Source: Betaproteobacteria bacterium (GTDB lineage: Bacteria > Pseudomonadota > Gammaproteobacteria > Burkholderiales > Burkholderiaceae_C). From it: DNA of 13,389 bases. The stretch spans positions 1-13,389 of the forward strand of contig CANFOR010000056.1 of NCBI GenBank assembly GCA_947448675.1, written 5' to 3'. Below, piece after piece: positions 1 to 7,382 of the stretch. The notes under the pieces are model-generated. The model saw only the letters and a list, made by a program, of their open reading frames with translations, searched no databases and had not been told where the DNA came from. The position numbers and the translations under genes were made by a program. Numbering within the stretch: position 1 is the stretch's first letter; each line of letters opens with the position of its first letter.

Positions 1-935
1 AGCGCCAAACCGAAGGCCAGGAACTGCAGTCCGCCCAGTTGCTCGCCCAATACCAGCACGCCCACCAGGGCTGCGCTCAAGGGCAGCATGACGGTGAACA
101 CGCCTGCGTGGGCGGCACTCACGCGGGTCAGGCCGGTCATCCACAGCCAGACCGCCCCCACGCTGGCCGCCAGAGCATAGAACACCAGCAGCAGCCAGGT
201 GCCTAGCTGCACACTGGCAAAGTCAAAGCTGAGCGCCTGCCACAGGCCCAGCGGCGTCATCAGTGCAAAGCCCCAGAGGTTGATGAGGGCGCAAATGCGT
301 TTGGGGCTCAGGCTGGCGCCCAGCAGCTTGGCGATCACGGCATAGGCCGCCTCGCAGACCACGGCTGCACCCAAAAAAAGCCTGCCAAGTGCCTCGGTTT
401 TCAGGGCGAAAATGCCTGTAGATGCGCTCTGAATATGCGTATGCAGCTCTGTTTTTGATAGCGCCAGAAGTGCCATTCCAGCCACTGCACAAGCTATCGC
501 AACGCACACCCGCAACCCGATGCGTTCGCGCAAAAAGGCCCAGCTCAGCAGCGCCACCACGGCGGGAATGGCCGCCATAATGGTGCCCGCAGACACCGCG
601 CTGCCCATGCTCACACCGTAGAGCATGAAAATCGAAAACAAAAAATTGCCCAGCAAAGACTCTAAAAACAGCAGGCCTTGGGTGCGCCTGCTCAGGGCCG
701 CTTCACCGGGCGGCTTGCGCAACCAGGGCAGCATGGCCAGGACCCCGATACCAAAGCGCAGCCAAGCCAGTAGAAAGACGGGCAGGGCGGCCACCAAAGG
801 CTTAGACAGCGCCACATAGCTGCCGACCAGGGCCATGCTCAGCGCCAAGCAGGCGTAGGCCAGGGCTTGGGGCATAGCGGCAGTTTTTTGCGCTGGGCTG
901 GGCGATTGGGCATGAGCTTGGATTGAAGGTGCCAT
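1..935 (-). CDS. DMT/EamA family permease (partial, cut by left edge)
   Basis: An uninterrupted minus-strand frame gives 311 codons from ATG at 935 to the window edge, so the C-terminus is missing. The protein is a string of hydrophobic helices in two halves: roughly residues 24-70 and 88-158, then 184-205 and 214 onward, as expected for the ten-helix drug/metabolite transporter fold with two EamA repeats. The stretch GSAVSAGTIMAAIPAVVALL (about 111-130) and the second-half stretch AAHAGVFTVMLPLSAALVGV (about 274-293), followed by LGEQL, are typical of EamA repeats. It is an inner-membrane exporter or importer of small metabolites; the substrate cannot be read. An alternative start is Met21 (ATG at 875), just before the first helix; neither start has a clear Shine-Dalgarno. 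Oddity: the loop between the halves (about residues 159-179) is encoded by a repeat-like AT-richer sequence described separately. Divergent from aceA. Confidence 0.85.
   Translation of the reverse strand, partial: MAPSIQAHAQSPSPAQKTAAMPQALAYACLALSMALVGSYVALSKPLVAALPVFLLAWLRFGIGVLAMLPWLRKPPGEAALSRRTQGLLFLESLLGNFLFSIFMLYGVSMGSAVSAGTIMAAIPAVVALLSWAFLRERIGLRVCVAIACAVAGMALLALSKTELHTHIQSASTGIFALKTEALGRLFLGAAVVCEAAYAVIAKLLGASLSPKRICALINLWGFALMTPLGLWQALSFDFASVQLGTWLLLVFYALAASVGAVWLWMTGLTRVSAAHAGVFTVMLPLSAALVGVLVLGEQLGGLQFLAFGLA
398..462 (-). repeat. Short interspersed repeat copy inside the permease gene
   Basis: Read on the minus strand this begins GCTATCAAAAACAGAGCTGC and continues through a CGC, an AGCGC and a TACAGGC block to a TTTTCGCCC end. 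The first 17 bases recur exactly at 12972-12988, and the AGCTGCATACGCA block recurs in the intergenic hairpin at 3246-3258. It is in frame and encodes the loop between the two EamA halves. That it is a member of a family-wide Comamonadaceae repeat is from memory. Confidence 0.5.
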
Positions 936-1005
936 TGGATTGCATGCTACTGTAGAAATGCTTTTTACCATGCAAAATTCATAAATGCTGCAGAGCCGCA
1001 TAATT

Positions 1006-1029
1006 TCTCAATATGAGATATGACATATC
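1006..1029. promoter_or_regulatory. Two overlapping palindromes in the permease/aceA divergent region
   Basis: TCTCA-ATA-TGAGA (1006-1018) overlaps GATATG-A-CATATC (1017-1029); both have perfect arms. They lie in the AT-rich divergent region about 74 bp upstream of the proposed aceA -35. They could be a regulator site for either gene, or chance palindromes in AT-rich DNA. Confidence 0.3.
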
Positions 1030-1081
1030 ACCATACAAAACATTTAATGTAAGCTATTGAATTGCAACAATAAAATATTTA

Positions 1082-1131
1082 TCTTCTATAAGACATAAGA
1101 TGTTGCGAAGGTCTTGTAGAAGACTTATAGT
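1082..1131 (+). promoter_or_regulatory. aceA promoter with two operator-like inverted repeats
   Basis: A -35 TTGCGA (1103-1108), a 17-bp spacer and a -10 TATAGT (1126-1131) form a good sigma-70 promoter, predicting a start near 1138. The spacer holds the near-perfect palindrome GTCTTGTAGAAGAC (1111-1124, 12 of 14 positions symmetric). A second copy, TCTTCTATAAGA (1082-1093, 10 of 12 symmetric), lies upstream; the centres are 30 bp apart, about three helical turns. A site wedged between -35 and -10 suggests a repressor. The regulator is not in view; GntR- or IclR-type control of the glyoxylate shunt is known in bacteria, but the assignment here is inference. Confidence 0.6.
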
Positions 1132-1159
1132 AGACCCATCAACAACCCAGGAGTGAACC

Positions 1160-2464
<1,305 letters not shown>

Positions 2465-2485
2465 ACCAGCGGCTTGGGCTTGAGC

Positions 2486-2519
2486 AAAAGGCCGGTGGCG
2501 CACGCTACCGGCCTTTTTT
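2486..2519 (+). terminator. Rho-independent terminator of aceA
   Basis: Stem GGCCGGTGGCG (2490-2500) pairs with CGCTACCGGCC (2503-2513): 11 pairs including one G-T wobble, around a two-base CA (in practice a larger, part-melted) loop. Six T residues follow at 2514-2519. Four A residues precede the stem, giving only weak potential on the other strand. It starts 22 bases after the aceA stop. Confidence 0.9.
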
Positions 2520-2581
2520 CAGTGCAGATGCCAACGCTGCTGGGTGCCTGCGCTTTGCTTCGCACAGCGGATAATCAGTCT

Positions 2582-3166
2582 ATGCCTTTACCCACACCTG
2601 CTGCGCGCAGCCATTTGCACACCCGAAACGTCGTCTACCGTGGTTACCACCGCGAAGACGGGCTGTGGGACATTGAAGCCGAACTGCAAGACACCAAAAG
2701 CTATGCCATGGAGCGGCACGACGGTGGCCAGCTGGCTGCGGGCACACCGCTGCACGGCATGGCGATACGCGTCACAGTAGACGACGCGCTGTGCATCGTT
2801 GCCATTGCCAGCAGCAGCGACCACACCCCCTTTGGCGAGTGCCAGCAAGGCAGCGCGCCGATGCAGCAGATGCTGGGCGTGACCATGGGCGCGGGCTGGC
2901 GCGTAGCCATCGAGCGGGCCCTGGGCAACACCCGGGGCTGTACGCATTTGCGCGAGATGCTCTTCAACATGGCCACGGTGGCCTTTCAAACCATTCCGGG
3001 CTACCGCGAGCGCCTGCGTAAGCAGGCGGGCGGAGCCACCACAGCGCGCAGCGAACCGCCGTTTTTTATGAACAAATGCATTGCCTGGGACTTTAGCGGC
3101 CCCTTGGTGGCGCGCACCTACCCACAGTTTGCCAATTGGCAGCCCCTGCAGCCCCCCAGGCTATGA
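2582..3166 (+). CDS. DUF2889 family protein
   Basis: A 194-residue protein of a conserved proteobacterial family of unknown function (DUF2889). Recognisable stretches are VVYRGYHREDGLWDIEAELQ (17-36), HGMAIRV (58-64), an acidic DD pair within VTVDDALCIVAIA, and the family-typical GCTHLREML (119-127), whose Cys and His could bind a metal. The frame is open further upstream to 2474, but that start lies inside the aceA terminator hairpin, so I chose the ATG at 2582 where the conserved domain begins; there is no obvious Shine-Dalgarno. No signal peptide or membrane helix is visible. It stands alone between the aceA terminator and a converging dehydrogenase gene. Family recognition is from memory of the GCTHL motif; no biochemical role can be stated. 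Confidence 0.8.
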   Translation: MPLPTPAARSHLHTRNVVYRGYHREDGLWDIEAELQDTKSYAMERHDGGQLAAGTPLHGMAIRVTVDDALCIVAIASSSDHTPFGECQQGSAPMQQMLGVTMGAGWRVAIERALGNTRGCTHLREMLFNMATVAFQTIPGYRERLRKQAGGATTARSEPPFFMNKCIAWDFSGPLVARTYPQFANWQPLQPPRL

Positions 3167-3220
3167 CGCGTTTGGATGCCCCTCAATCAGAGGGAAAATA
3201 GGCTGTAAGGCGCATAAACA

Positions 3221-3259
3221 GTGCGTAGGCAGCTATTAAAACTGTAGCTGCATACGCAC
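3221..3259. repeat. Long intergenic hairpin between convergent genes
   Basis: GTGCGTAGGCAGCTA (3221-3235) and TAGCTGCATACGCAC (3245-3259) form a 15-base inverted repeat with 14 complementary positions around a 9-base loop TTAAAACTG. It lies between the 3' ends of the DUF2889 and dehydrogenase genes and may slow or end transcription in both directions, although no T-run follows. The AGCTATTAAAA..AGCTGCATACGCA layout matches the repeat inside the permease gene, and the sequence goes on to GGCAAGCGCT (3285-3294), which touches the dehydrogenase stop codon and recurs at 5225-5234. Confidence 0.6.
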
Positions 3260-3293
3260 TAGCCGCATACGCGCGGCGTGTGCAGGCAAGCGC

Positions 3294-4052
3294 TTATTTT
3301 GGTGCTAAGCGAATCGCGCCGTCGAGGCGAATTACTTCGCCGTTGAGCATGTCGTTCTCAAAAATATGCAGGGCCAGTTTGGCGTAGTCTTGCGGTGTGC
3401 CCAGGCGCGAAGGGAAGGGCACGCTGGCGGCCAGCGCGTCTTGCACGTCTTGCGGCATGGCAAACATCATCGGCGTGCCAAAAATGCCCGGTGCAATGGT
3501 CATGTTGCGGATGCCGTTGCGTGCCAGGTCGCGGGCAATGGGTAGCGTCATGCCCACCACGCCGCCCTTCGAGGCACTGTAGGCCGCTTGGCCAATTTGC
3601 CCGTCATACGCGGCCACGCTGGCGGTAGAAATGCACACACCACGCTCGCCGGTAGACTCTGGCGCGTTCTTGCACATCGCCTCGGCTGCCAGGCGAATCA
3701 TGTTGAAGCTGCCCACCAGGTTGACCTGGATCACCTTGCTGTACACCGCCAAGCTGTGCGCGCCGTTTTTGCCCACGGTTTTTTCGGCCGGTGCAATGCC
3801 CGCGCAGTTGACCAAGCCCATCAGCTTGCCCATAGACACCGCTTGGGCCACTGCCGCTTGGCCGTCGGCCTCGTTGCTCACGTCGCAGCGCACAAAGGCG
3901 CCGCCAATCTCTTGCGCAATGGCCTGGCCTTTGTCAACCTGCATGTCGGCAATCACCACGATGCCGCCTTGGGCCGCCAGCATGCGCGCCGTGCCCTCAC
4001 CCAGGCCCGAAGCGCCGCCAGTGACGATAAAAACTTTGCCTTGAATTTGCAT
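3294..4052 (-). CDS. HSD10-like 3-hydroxyacyl-CoA dehydrogenase (SDR family)
   Basis: A 252-residue classical short-chain dehydrogenase closely resembling type-2 3-hydroxyacyl-CoA dehydrogenases (HSD17B10-like), which oxidise 3-hydroxyacyl-CoA or 3-hydroxy-2-methylbutyryl-CoA with NAD+ in fatty acid or isoleucine breakdown. Visible are the cofactor loop TGGASGLG (11-18), Asp36 at the end of the second strand (NAD preference), NCAG (82-85), Asn111, catalytic Ser145, Tyr158 and Lys162 in YSASK, and the HSD10-typical stretches GQAAYSASKGG, MTLPIARDLA, PFPSRLG and LNGEVIRLDGAIR. I chose the ATG at 4052 rather than 4097 because it has GGAAAGAAG just upstream and puts the nucleotide-binding loop at the usual distance. 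It diverges from the patatin-like gene. The exact acyl substrate is not determined. Confidence 0.92.
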   Translation of the reverse strand: MQIQGKVFIVTGGASGLGEGTARMLAAQGGIVVIADMQVDKGQAIAQEIGGAFVRCDVSNEADGQAAVAQAVSMGKLMGLVNCAGIAPAEKTVGKNGAHSLAVYSKVIQVNLVGSFNMIRLAAEAMCKNAPESTGERGVCISTASVAAYDGQIGQAAYSASKGGVVGMTLPIARDLARNGIRNMTIAPGIFGTPMMFAMPQDVQDALAASVPFPSRLGTPQDYAKLALHIFENDMLNGEVIRLDGAIRLAPK

Positions 4053-4174
4053 AGAACTTCTTTCCAATCTCGTTGTAGGTACGGCCAGCGCCGACAATAG
4101 CGCTTTGCCTTGCCCATGGCGCTAGCGCATTGCTGCGCACTGGGCGAACCCGAACTGTAGAGGATTTTTTGAAA

Positions 4175-5110
4175 GTGCATTCCCGCATATTGGCCGCCAG
4201 CCTCAGCCTGGCCCTGCTGCTCTCGGCCTGCAGTACCACGCCCGTGGGGCGCGAAGCCCCAGTGGCCACCAACCCCTCGGTACCCACCGCGCCAGCCCCG
4301 CAAACGCCCGTACAACGCGCCCCAGCCGTGTTGGGCTTGGCCCTGGGCGGTGGAGCGGCGCGCGGTTTTGCCCATGTGGGCGTGATCCAGGTGCTGGAAG
4401 AGGCCGGTTTGAAGCCGCAACTGGTGGTGGGCACCTCAGCGGGCAGCTTGGTGGCCGCAATTTACGCCAGCGGCAAAACCGGCGTGCAACTGCAGCAGGT
4501 GGCCGCCAACATGGACGAAGCCGCTATCACCGACTGGACCATTCCCTTTTTAAGCCGCGGCATGCTGCGCGGCGAGGCCTTGGCGCGCTATGTAGGCACG
4601 CAAACTGGTGGCAAAAACATTGAAGACCTGCCCCTGCCCCTGGGCATTGTGGCCACCGACCTGCAAAGCGGCGAGGGCATTTTGTTCCGCCGTGGCGACA
4701 TTGGCACCGCCGTGCGCGCGTCCAGCGCCGTGCCTGCGGTGTTTACGCCGGTGCGCATCAATGGGCGCGACTACGTCGACGGTGGCTTGGTGGCCCCCGT
4801 ACCGGCCCGCTATGCGCGCCAGATGGGCGCCGACGTGGTGCTAGCGGTAGACATCTCCAGCGCCCCCGAGGGCAATGCCACGGGCGGCATGCTGCAGGTG
4901 CTGCTGCAAACCTTTGCCATCATGGGCCGCAGCATCAACAACTACGCACTCAAAGACGCCGACCTGGTGCTGCACCCCTTGCTCACCGGCGTGAAAAGTG
5001 CCGACTTCAAAGACCGCCAGCATTCCATCGACGCAGGCCGCGCCGCCATGCAAGCGGCCCTGCCACAATTGCGGGCCTTGCTAGAAAAATCGGGCAAAGA
5101 GATTCATTAA
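4175..5110 (+). CDS. Patatin-like phospholipase, predicted lipoprotein (RssA-like)
   Basis: A serine lipid hydrolase of the patatin family, with the Ser-Asp dyad. From the GTG start the 311-residue product begins with a lipoprotein signal (SLALLLSAC, lipid-modified Cys19), a Pro/Ala/Thr-rich linker (about 20-50), then the patatin core: LALGGGAARGFAH (oxyanion loop GGGAARG, 58-64), nucleophile elbow GTSAG (86-90, Ser88), and the DGG motif at 202-204 (Asp202). The closest familiar type is RssA/YchK; the lipoprotein anchor suggests action at the envelope. Start choice is uncertain: GAGGA at 4160-4164 serves either GTG 4175 or TTG 4169, and the frame is open back to TTG 4130. Its stop is followed after 85 bases by the TctC-like gene on the same strand. 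Confidence 0.88.
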   Translation: MHSRILAASLSLALLLSACSTTPVGREAPVATNPSVPTAPAPQTPVQRAPAVLGLALGGGAARGFAHVGVIQVLEEAGLKPQLVVGTSAGSLVAAIYASGKTGVQLQQVAANMDEAAITDWTIPFLSRGMLRGEALARYVGTQTGGKNIEDLPLPLGIVATDLQSGEGILFRRGDIGTAVRASSAVPAVFTPVRINGRDYVDGGLVAPVPARYARQMGADVVLAVDISSAPEGNATGGMLQVLLQTFAIMGRSINNYALKDADLVLHPLLTGVKSADFKDRQHSIDAGRAAMQAALPQLRALLEKSGKEIH

Positions 5111-5195
5111 AACCGCAGTTTGCAAAGTGCGCGCCAGCACCTCGAAAGTGGCCGGTTTGCACAGGCTTCCATTCAACACCATCTATTCAACAACT

Positions 5196-6176
5196 ATGAA
5201 ATTAATAGCACGTCGCGCACTACTGGCAAGCGCTACAGGGGTTTTTGCATCCATGGCCGCGCCCTGCGCGCAGGCCCAGAGCTACCCGGCGCAGAGCATC
5301 AAATTGATCGTGCCCTTCACCGCAGGCACTGGCATGGACACCATTGCCCGCGCCGTCGCGCCGCGCCTGGGCGAGCGCCTGGGCCAGCCGGTGGTGGTGA
5401 ACAATATGCCCGGCGCCAGTGGCAATATTGGCGCCGAGGCCGTGGCCAAGGCCAATGCCGACGGCTACACCCTGCTGATGGGCGCCAACACCATGCTCAT
5501 GGCCGCTCAGCTCTACAAAAACGTGCCCTTTGACCCGCGCAAAGACTTTGCGCCGGTGTCGATGGCGGCCTATGGCACCTTGATGCTGGTGGCCAACCCC
5601 AAGACCGGCATCAAGAGTTTGAACGACTTGCTGGCCCAGGCCAGGGCCAAACCCGGCAGCATCACTTACGGCTCGCCTGGCATAGGCACGCCGCACCACA
5701 TGGCCATGGAGCTGCTCAAAACCCAGGCTGCGCTGTTCTTGCTGCATGTGCCCTACCGTGGCACCGCAGGCTACACGCAAGACCTGCTCGCAGGCGAGAT
5801 CAATGTAGGCTTTTTGCCCGTGCACATTGCCCAGGCTTTTGTGGCAGCGGGCAAACTCAGCGCCTTGGGCGTGGGAAGTGCCAAACGCCACCCGGTAGCG
5901 CCCAGCGTACCCACTTTGGCAGAGTTGGGGCAAAAGGGTGTCGAGGTAGACATGTGGTACGCCTTTTTTGGCCCCGCCAAAATGCCAGCTCCGGTGCAGA
6001 TGCGCTTGCAGCAAGAGATCAGCGCGATCTTGAAGCAAGCCGACATTCGTGAATTGCTGGGCCGCGCGGGGCTCGACGCAGCCACCTCAACGCCCGAAGA
6101 ACTGGGTGCCATCGTACGCAAAGACTATCCGCGCTGGGGCGAAGTGATTCGTCGCAATGGGATCAGTGCAGATTAA
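5196..6176 (+). CDS. Bug/TctC family periplasmic solute-binding protein
   Basis: A 326-residue tripartite tricarboxylate transporter-type receptor (Bug family), which captures carboxylates or related small molecules in the periplasm. The signal peptide runs MKLIARRALLASATGVFASM to an AQA cleavage site at residue 27. The mature start YPAQSIKLIVPFTAGTGMDT, then GQPVVVNNMPGASGNIGAEA and KANADGYTLLMG, and later YGSPGIGTPHHMAMELL and VPYRGTAGYTQDLLAGEI are classic Bug signatures. No TctA/TctB membrane genes are adjacent, which is common for the many orphan Bug proteins of Burkholderiales, so the ligand is unknown. The ATG at 5196 fits the signal peptide; an earlier GTG at 5127 does not. No clear Shine-Dalgarno is visible. 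The codons of the signal peptide overlap a repeat-like sequence (see the separate entry). Confidence 0.93.
   Translation: MKLIARRALLASATGVFASMAAPCAQAQSYPAQSIKLIVPFTAGTGMDTIARAVAPRLGERLGQPVVVNNMPGASGNIGAEAVAKANADGYTLLMGANTMLMAAQLYKNVPFDPRKDFAPVSMAAYGTLMLVANPKTGIKSLNDLLAQARAKPGSITYGSPGIGTPHHMAMELLKTQAALFLLHVPYRGTAGYTQDLLAGEINVGFLPVHIAQAFVAAGKLSALGVGSAKRHPVAPSVPTLAELGQKGVEVDMWYAFFGPAKMPAPVQMRLQQEISAILKQADIRELLGRAGLDAATSTPEELGAIVRKDYPRWGEVIRRNGISAD
5201..5251 (+). repeat. Repeat-like sequence encoding the TctC signal peptide
   Basis: The start of the Bug gene reads ATTAATAGCACG, CGCGCA, GGCAAGCGCT (5225-5234), TACAGG, GTTTTTGC. GGCAAGCGCT recurs at 3285-3294, and the order CGC..AGCGC..TACAGG..TTTT(T/C)GC follows the repeat in the permease gene. 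Degenerate; membership in the same repeat family is inference. Confidence 0.35.
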
Positions 6177-6194
6177 TTGCGCTCGCGCAGCCTG

Positions 6195-6232
6195 TGGCCG
6201 ACATAAAAAAAGGCCTTGCATTCCTGCGAGGC
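6195..6232. repeat. Direct repeat copy A (terminator-like, orphan)
   Basis: These 38 bases match 7342-7379 at 36 positions and start TGGCCGACATAAAAAAAGG. They contain a terminator-like hairpin that would act on minus-strand transcripts (stem 6210-6220 with 6225-6235, loop TTCC), but the stem has one wobble and one mismatch, and no minus-strand gene lies close upstream of it. It looks like a displaced, decaying duplicate of the terminator at 7352-7382. Confidence 0.75.
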
Positions 6233-6253
6233 GTTCCGTCAAAGTGTTGAAAC
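6231..6253 (+). repeat. Inverted repeat arm next to copy A
   Basis: GGCGTTCCGTCAAAGTGTTG plus AAA on the plus strand matches the minus strand of 7267-7289 at 20 of 23 positions. With the direct repeats it marks the edges of the segment carrying the orphan gene. Confidence 0.6.
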
Positions 6254-6395
6254 TTTACATCCCTTCGTATGTCAGCATTGCCGCGATAACAGTCAGTAAA
6301 GACAGGCGGCCCTTCGGCAAGTTTGGGCCAGGAGCCGTCACGGGCGGGTGGCAACTTTCTGGCAAGCAGGGCGAATCGAGTTGTACCATTCGCGG

Positions 6396-7061
6396 ATGGC
6401 CAAAATCAAAGCATCCCTGCCCGACTCCTCTGTTATAGGCGTCAAGAACCTCAAGGATGGCGAGGACATCAGCCACTTCTTCAAACGGTTTGATGAGAGC
6501 GAACTAAGCCGGGACTTTGGCGTTTACCGTCTGTCGCTGGATGCGCTTCGCGCGGAAATCCAGCAGCACATCATCGAGCGTGGCTTGTCATCGCTGTTCT
6601 ACGACCACCTGACCTGCGATGCGATCACGCATCCAGGCATCCGTACCGACGAGATCGAGGCAATCGTCCTCGGGATCATGAGCACGTTGGACGGGGTGAA
6701 GCACCTCCTCATCATCGATGCTTTTTTCTATGACGACAGGCCTGAATGCTTGCTTTTGCTTGCGAAAATAATCAGATCGATGTCCAGCAAGTTAGAAAAG
6801 GTCACGCTTATCACCCATGGCGAAAGAGTGAACACGCGACCGGCGATGCACAACGTCTTTTCCACGATAGTTCCCGGCATCCAGATCAACGACGTGGTCA
6901 CGAAAGACTTTCACGACCGCTACTGGATCGACGTTGAGAACACCAAGGGAGTAATGGTGGGCACGTCCCTCAATGGGATTGGGAAGAAGGTCGCGATGAT
7001 TGACCACGCAAATTCCGCAGATAGCCGAGAGATTGTTCGCCTTGCCTCTGGCCTTCTGTAG
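6396..7061 (+). CDS. Orphan protein with a PLD-like, degenerate HKD motif
   Basis: A 221-residue protein that I cannot assign to a named gene. The N-terminal half (1-100) is charged and mostly helical. From about 101 it reads like one half of a phospholipase D fold: strand KHLLIIDAFFYDD (102-114), a helix, strand KVTLIT (135-140), then DFHDRYWID (171-179) and GVMVGTSLNGIGKK (185-198). This resembles HxK...D...GSxN, but with Arg for Lys and one residue fewer before Asp, so catalysis is doubtful. No signal peptide or membrane helix. ATG 6396 was chosen; the frame is open to GTG 6348, and neither start has a convincing Shine-Dalgarno. Codon use is visibly more AT-rich than in the neighbours, and duplicated sequence flanks it, suggesting acquired DNA. 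Related PLD-like proteins occur in accessory and defence regions; a role here is unproven. Confidence 0.75.
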   Translation: MAKIKASLPDSSVIGVKNLKDGEDISHFFKRFDESELSRDFGVYRLSLDALRAEIQQHIIERGLSSLFYDHLTCDAITHPGIRTDEIEAIVLGIMSTLDGVKHLLIIDAFFYDDRPECLLLLAKIIRSMSSKLEKVTLITHGERVNTRPAMHNVFSTIVPGIQINDVVTKDFHDRYWIDVENTKGVMVGTSLNGIGKKVAMIDHANSADSREIVRLASGLL

Positions 7062-7100
7062 TTAGTTTAAGAGCGATCCTTTTCCCAACCTGCCTCGATC

Positions 7101-7310
7101 TCATCGTCCGAAGCGTTTCATAATCTCAATGGTAGGCTGGTCGAGCGGCAGCTTCCAGGCATCCAAACCGGCGCAGCCGATGTCGGGTTTGGGTCGAATT
7201 TTGACCTTCGAGTTGGCGCAAGGAATGTCAACTACCAGCCCAAACTTGACTTTGCCTCGCAACCTCCATTTCAACACTTCAACTGAACGCCTAGCGCATT
7301 GCTGCGAGGC
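7101..7310 (-). pseudogene. Possible 3' fragment of an unknown gene
   Basis: On the minus strand, the last 60 or so codons of an open frame (7101 to about 7300) have gene-like codon use and end in KLPLDQPTIEIMKRFGR followed by TGA. The open frame continues upstream to 7475, but that part reads through the phasin terminator hairpin and is unlikely to be coding. No start with a ribosome binding site is visible after the terminator. I read it as the tail of a gene truncated when this region was rearranged, or a non-coding coincidence. The protein is not recognised. Confidence 0.3.
7267..7289 (-). repeat. Inverted repeat arm, partner of 6231-6253
   Basis: Read on the minus strand, GGCGTTCAGTTGAAGTGTTG plus AAA differs from 6231-6253 at three positions. 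In the frame of the possible fragment it encodes RSVEVLK against RSVKVLK on the other side; two of the three changes would be synonymous. Confidence 0.55.
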
Positions 7311-7341
7311 TGTTTTGTCGCGCTGCGCGCTCCACAGCCGT

Positions 7342-7382
7342 TGGCCGACATAAAAAAAGGCCTCGCATTGCTGCGAGGCCTT
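7342..7382 (-). terminator. Phasin terminator / direct repeat copy B
   Basis: On the minus strand AAGGCCTCGCA (7382-7372) pairs perfectly over 11 bases with TGCGAGGCCTT (7367-7357) around a four-base loop, followed by a seven-T run (7358-7352). It lies about 155 bases downstream of the phasin stop, the only minus-strand gene it could serve. Bases 7342-7379 are the second copy of the 38-base direct repeat. Confidence 0.8.

Noticed and set aside
223..507. A 94-codon minus-strand frame inside the permease gene
   Set aside because: Different frame from the continuous EamA coding sequence and with no domain; a shadow.
2474..2581. N-terminal extension of the DUF2889 protein
   Set aside because: The extension would be translated from the aceA terminator hairpin and shows no conserved sequence.
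6157..6438. A 93-codon plus-strand frame after the Bug gene
   Set aside because: It starts inside the Bug gene, crosses the terminator-like repeat and overlaps the orphan gene start; no family signature.
6195..7379. Integron gene cassette with attC sites
   Set aside because: The flanking repeats lack paired RYYYAAC/GTTRRRY core sites in the required arrangement, and no integrase is in view.
6195..7379. Insertion sequence or composite transposon
   Set aside because: No transposase is encoded; the direct repeats are terminator sequence rather than transposon ends.
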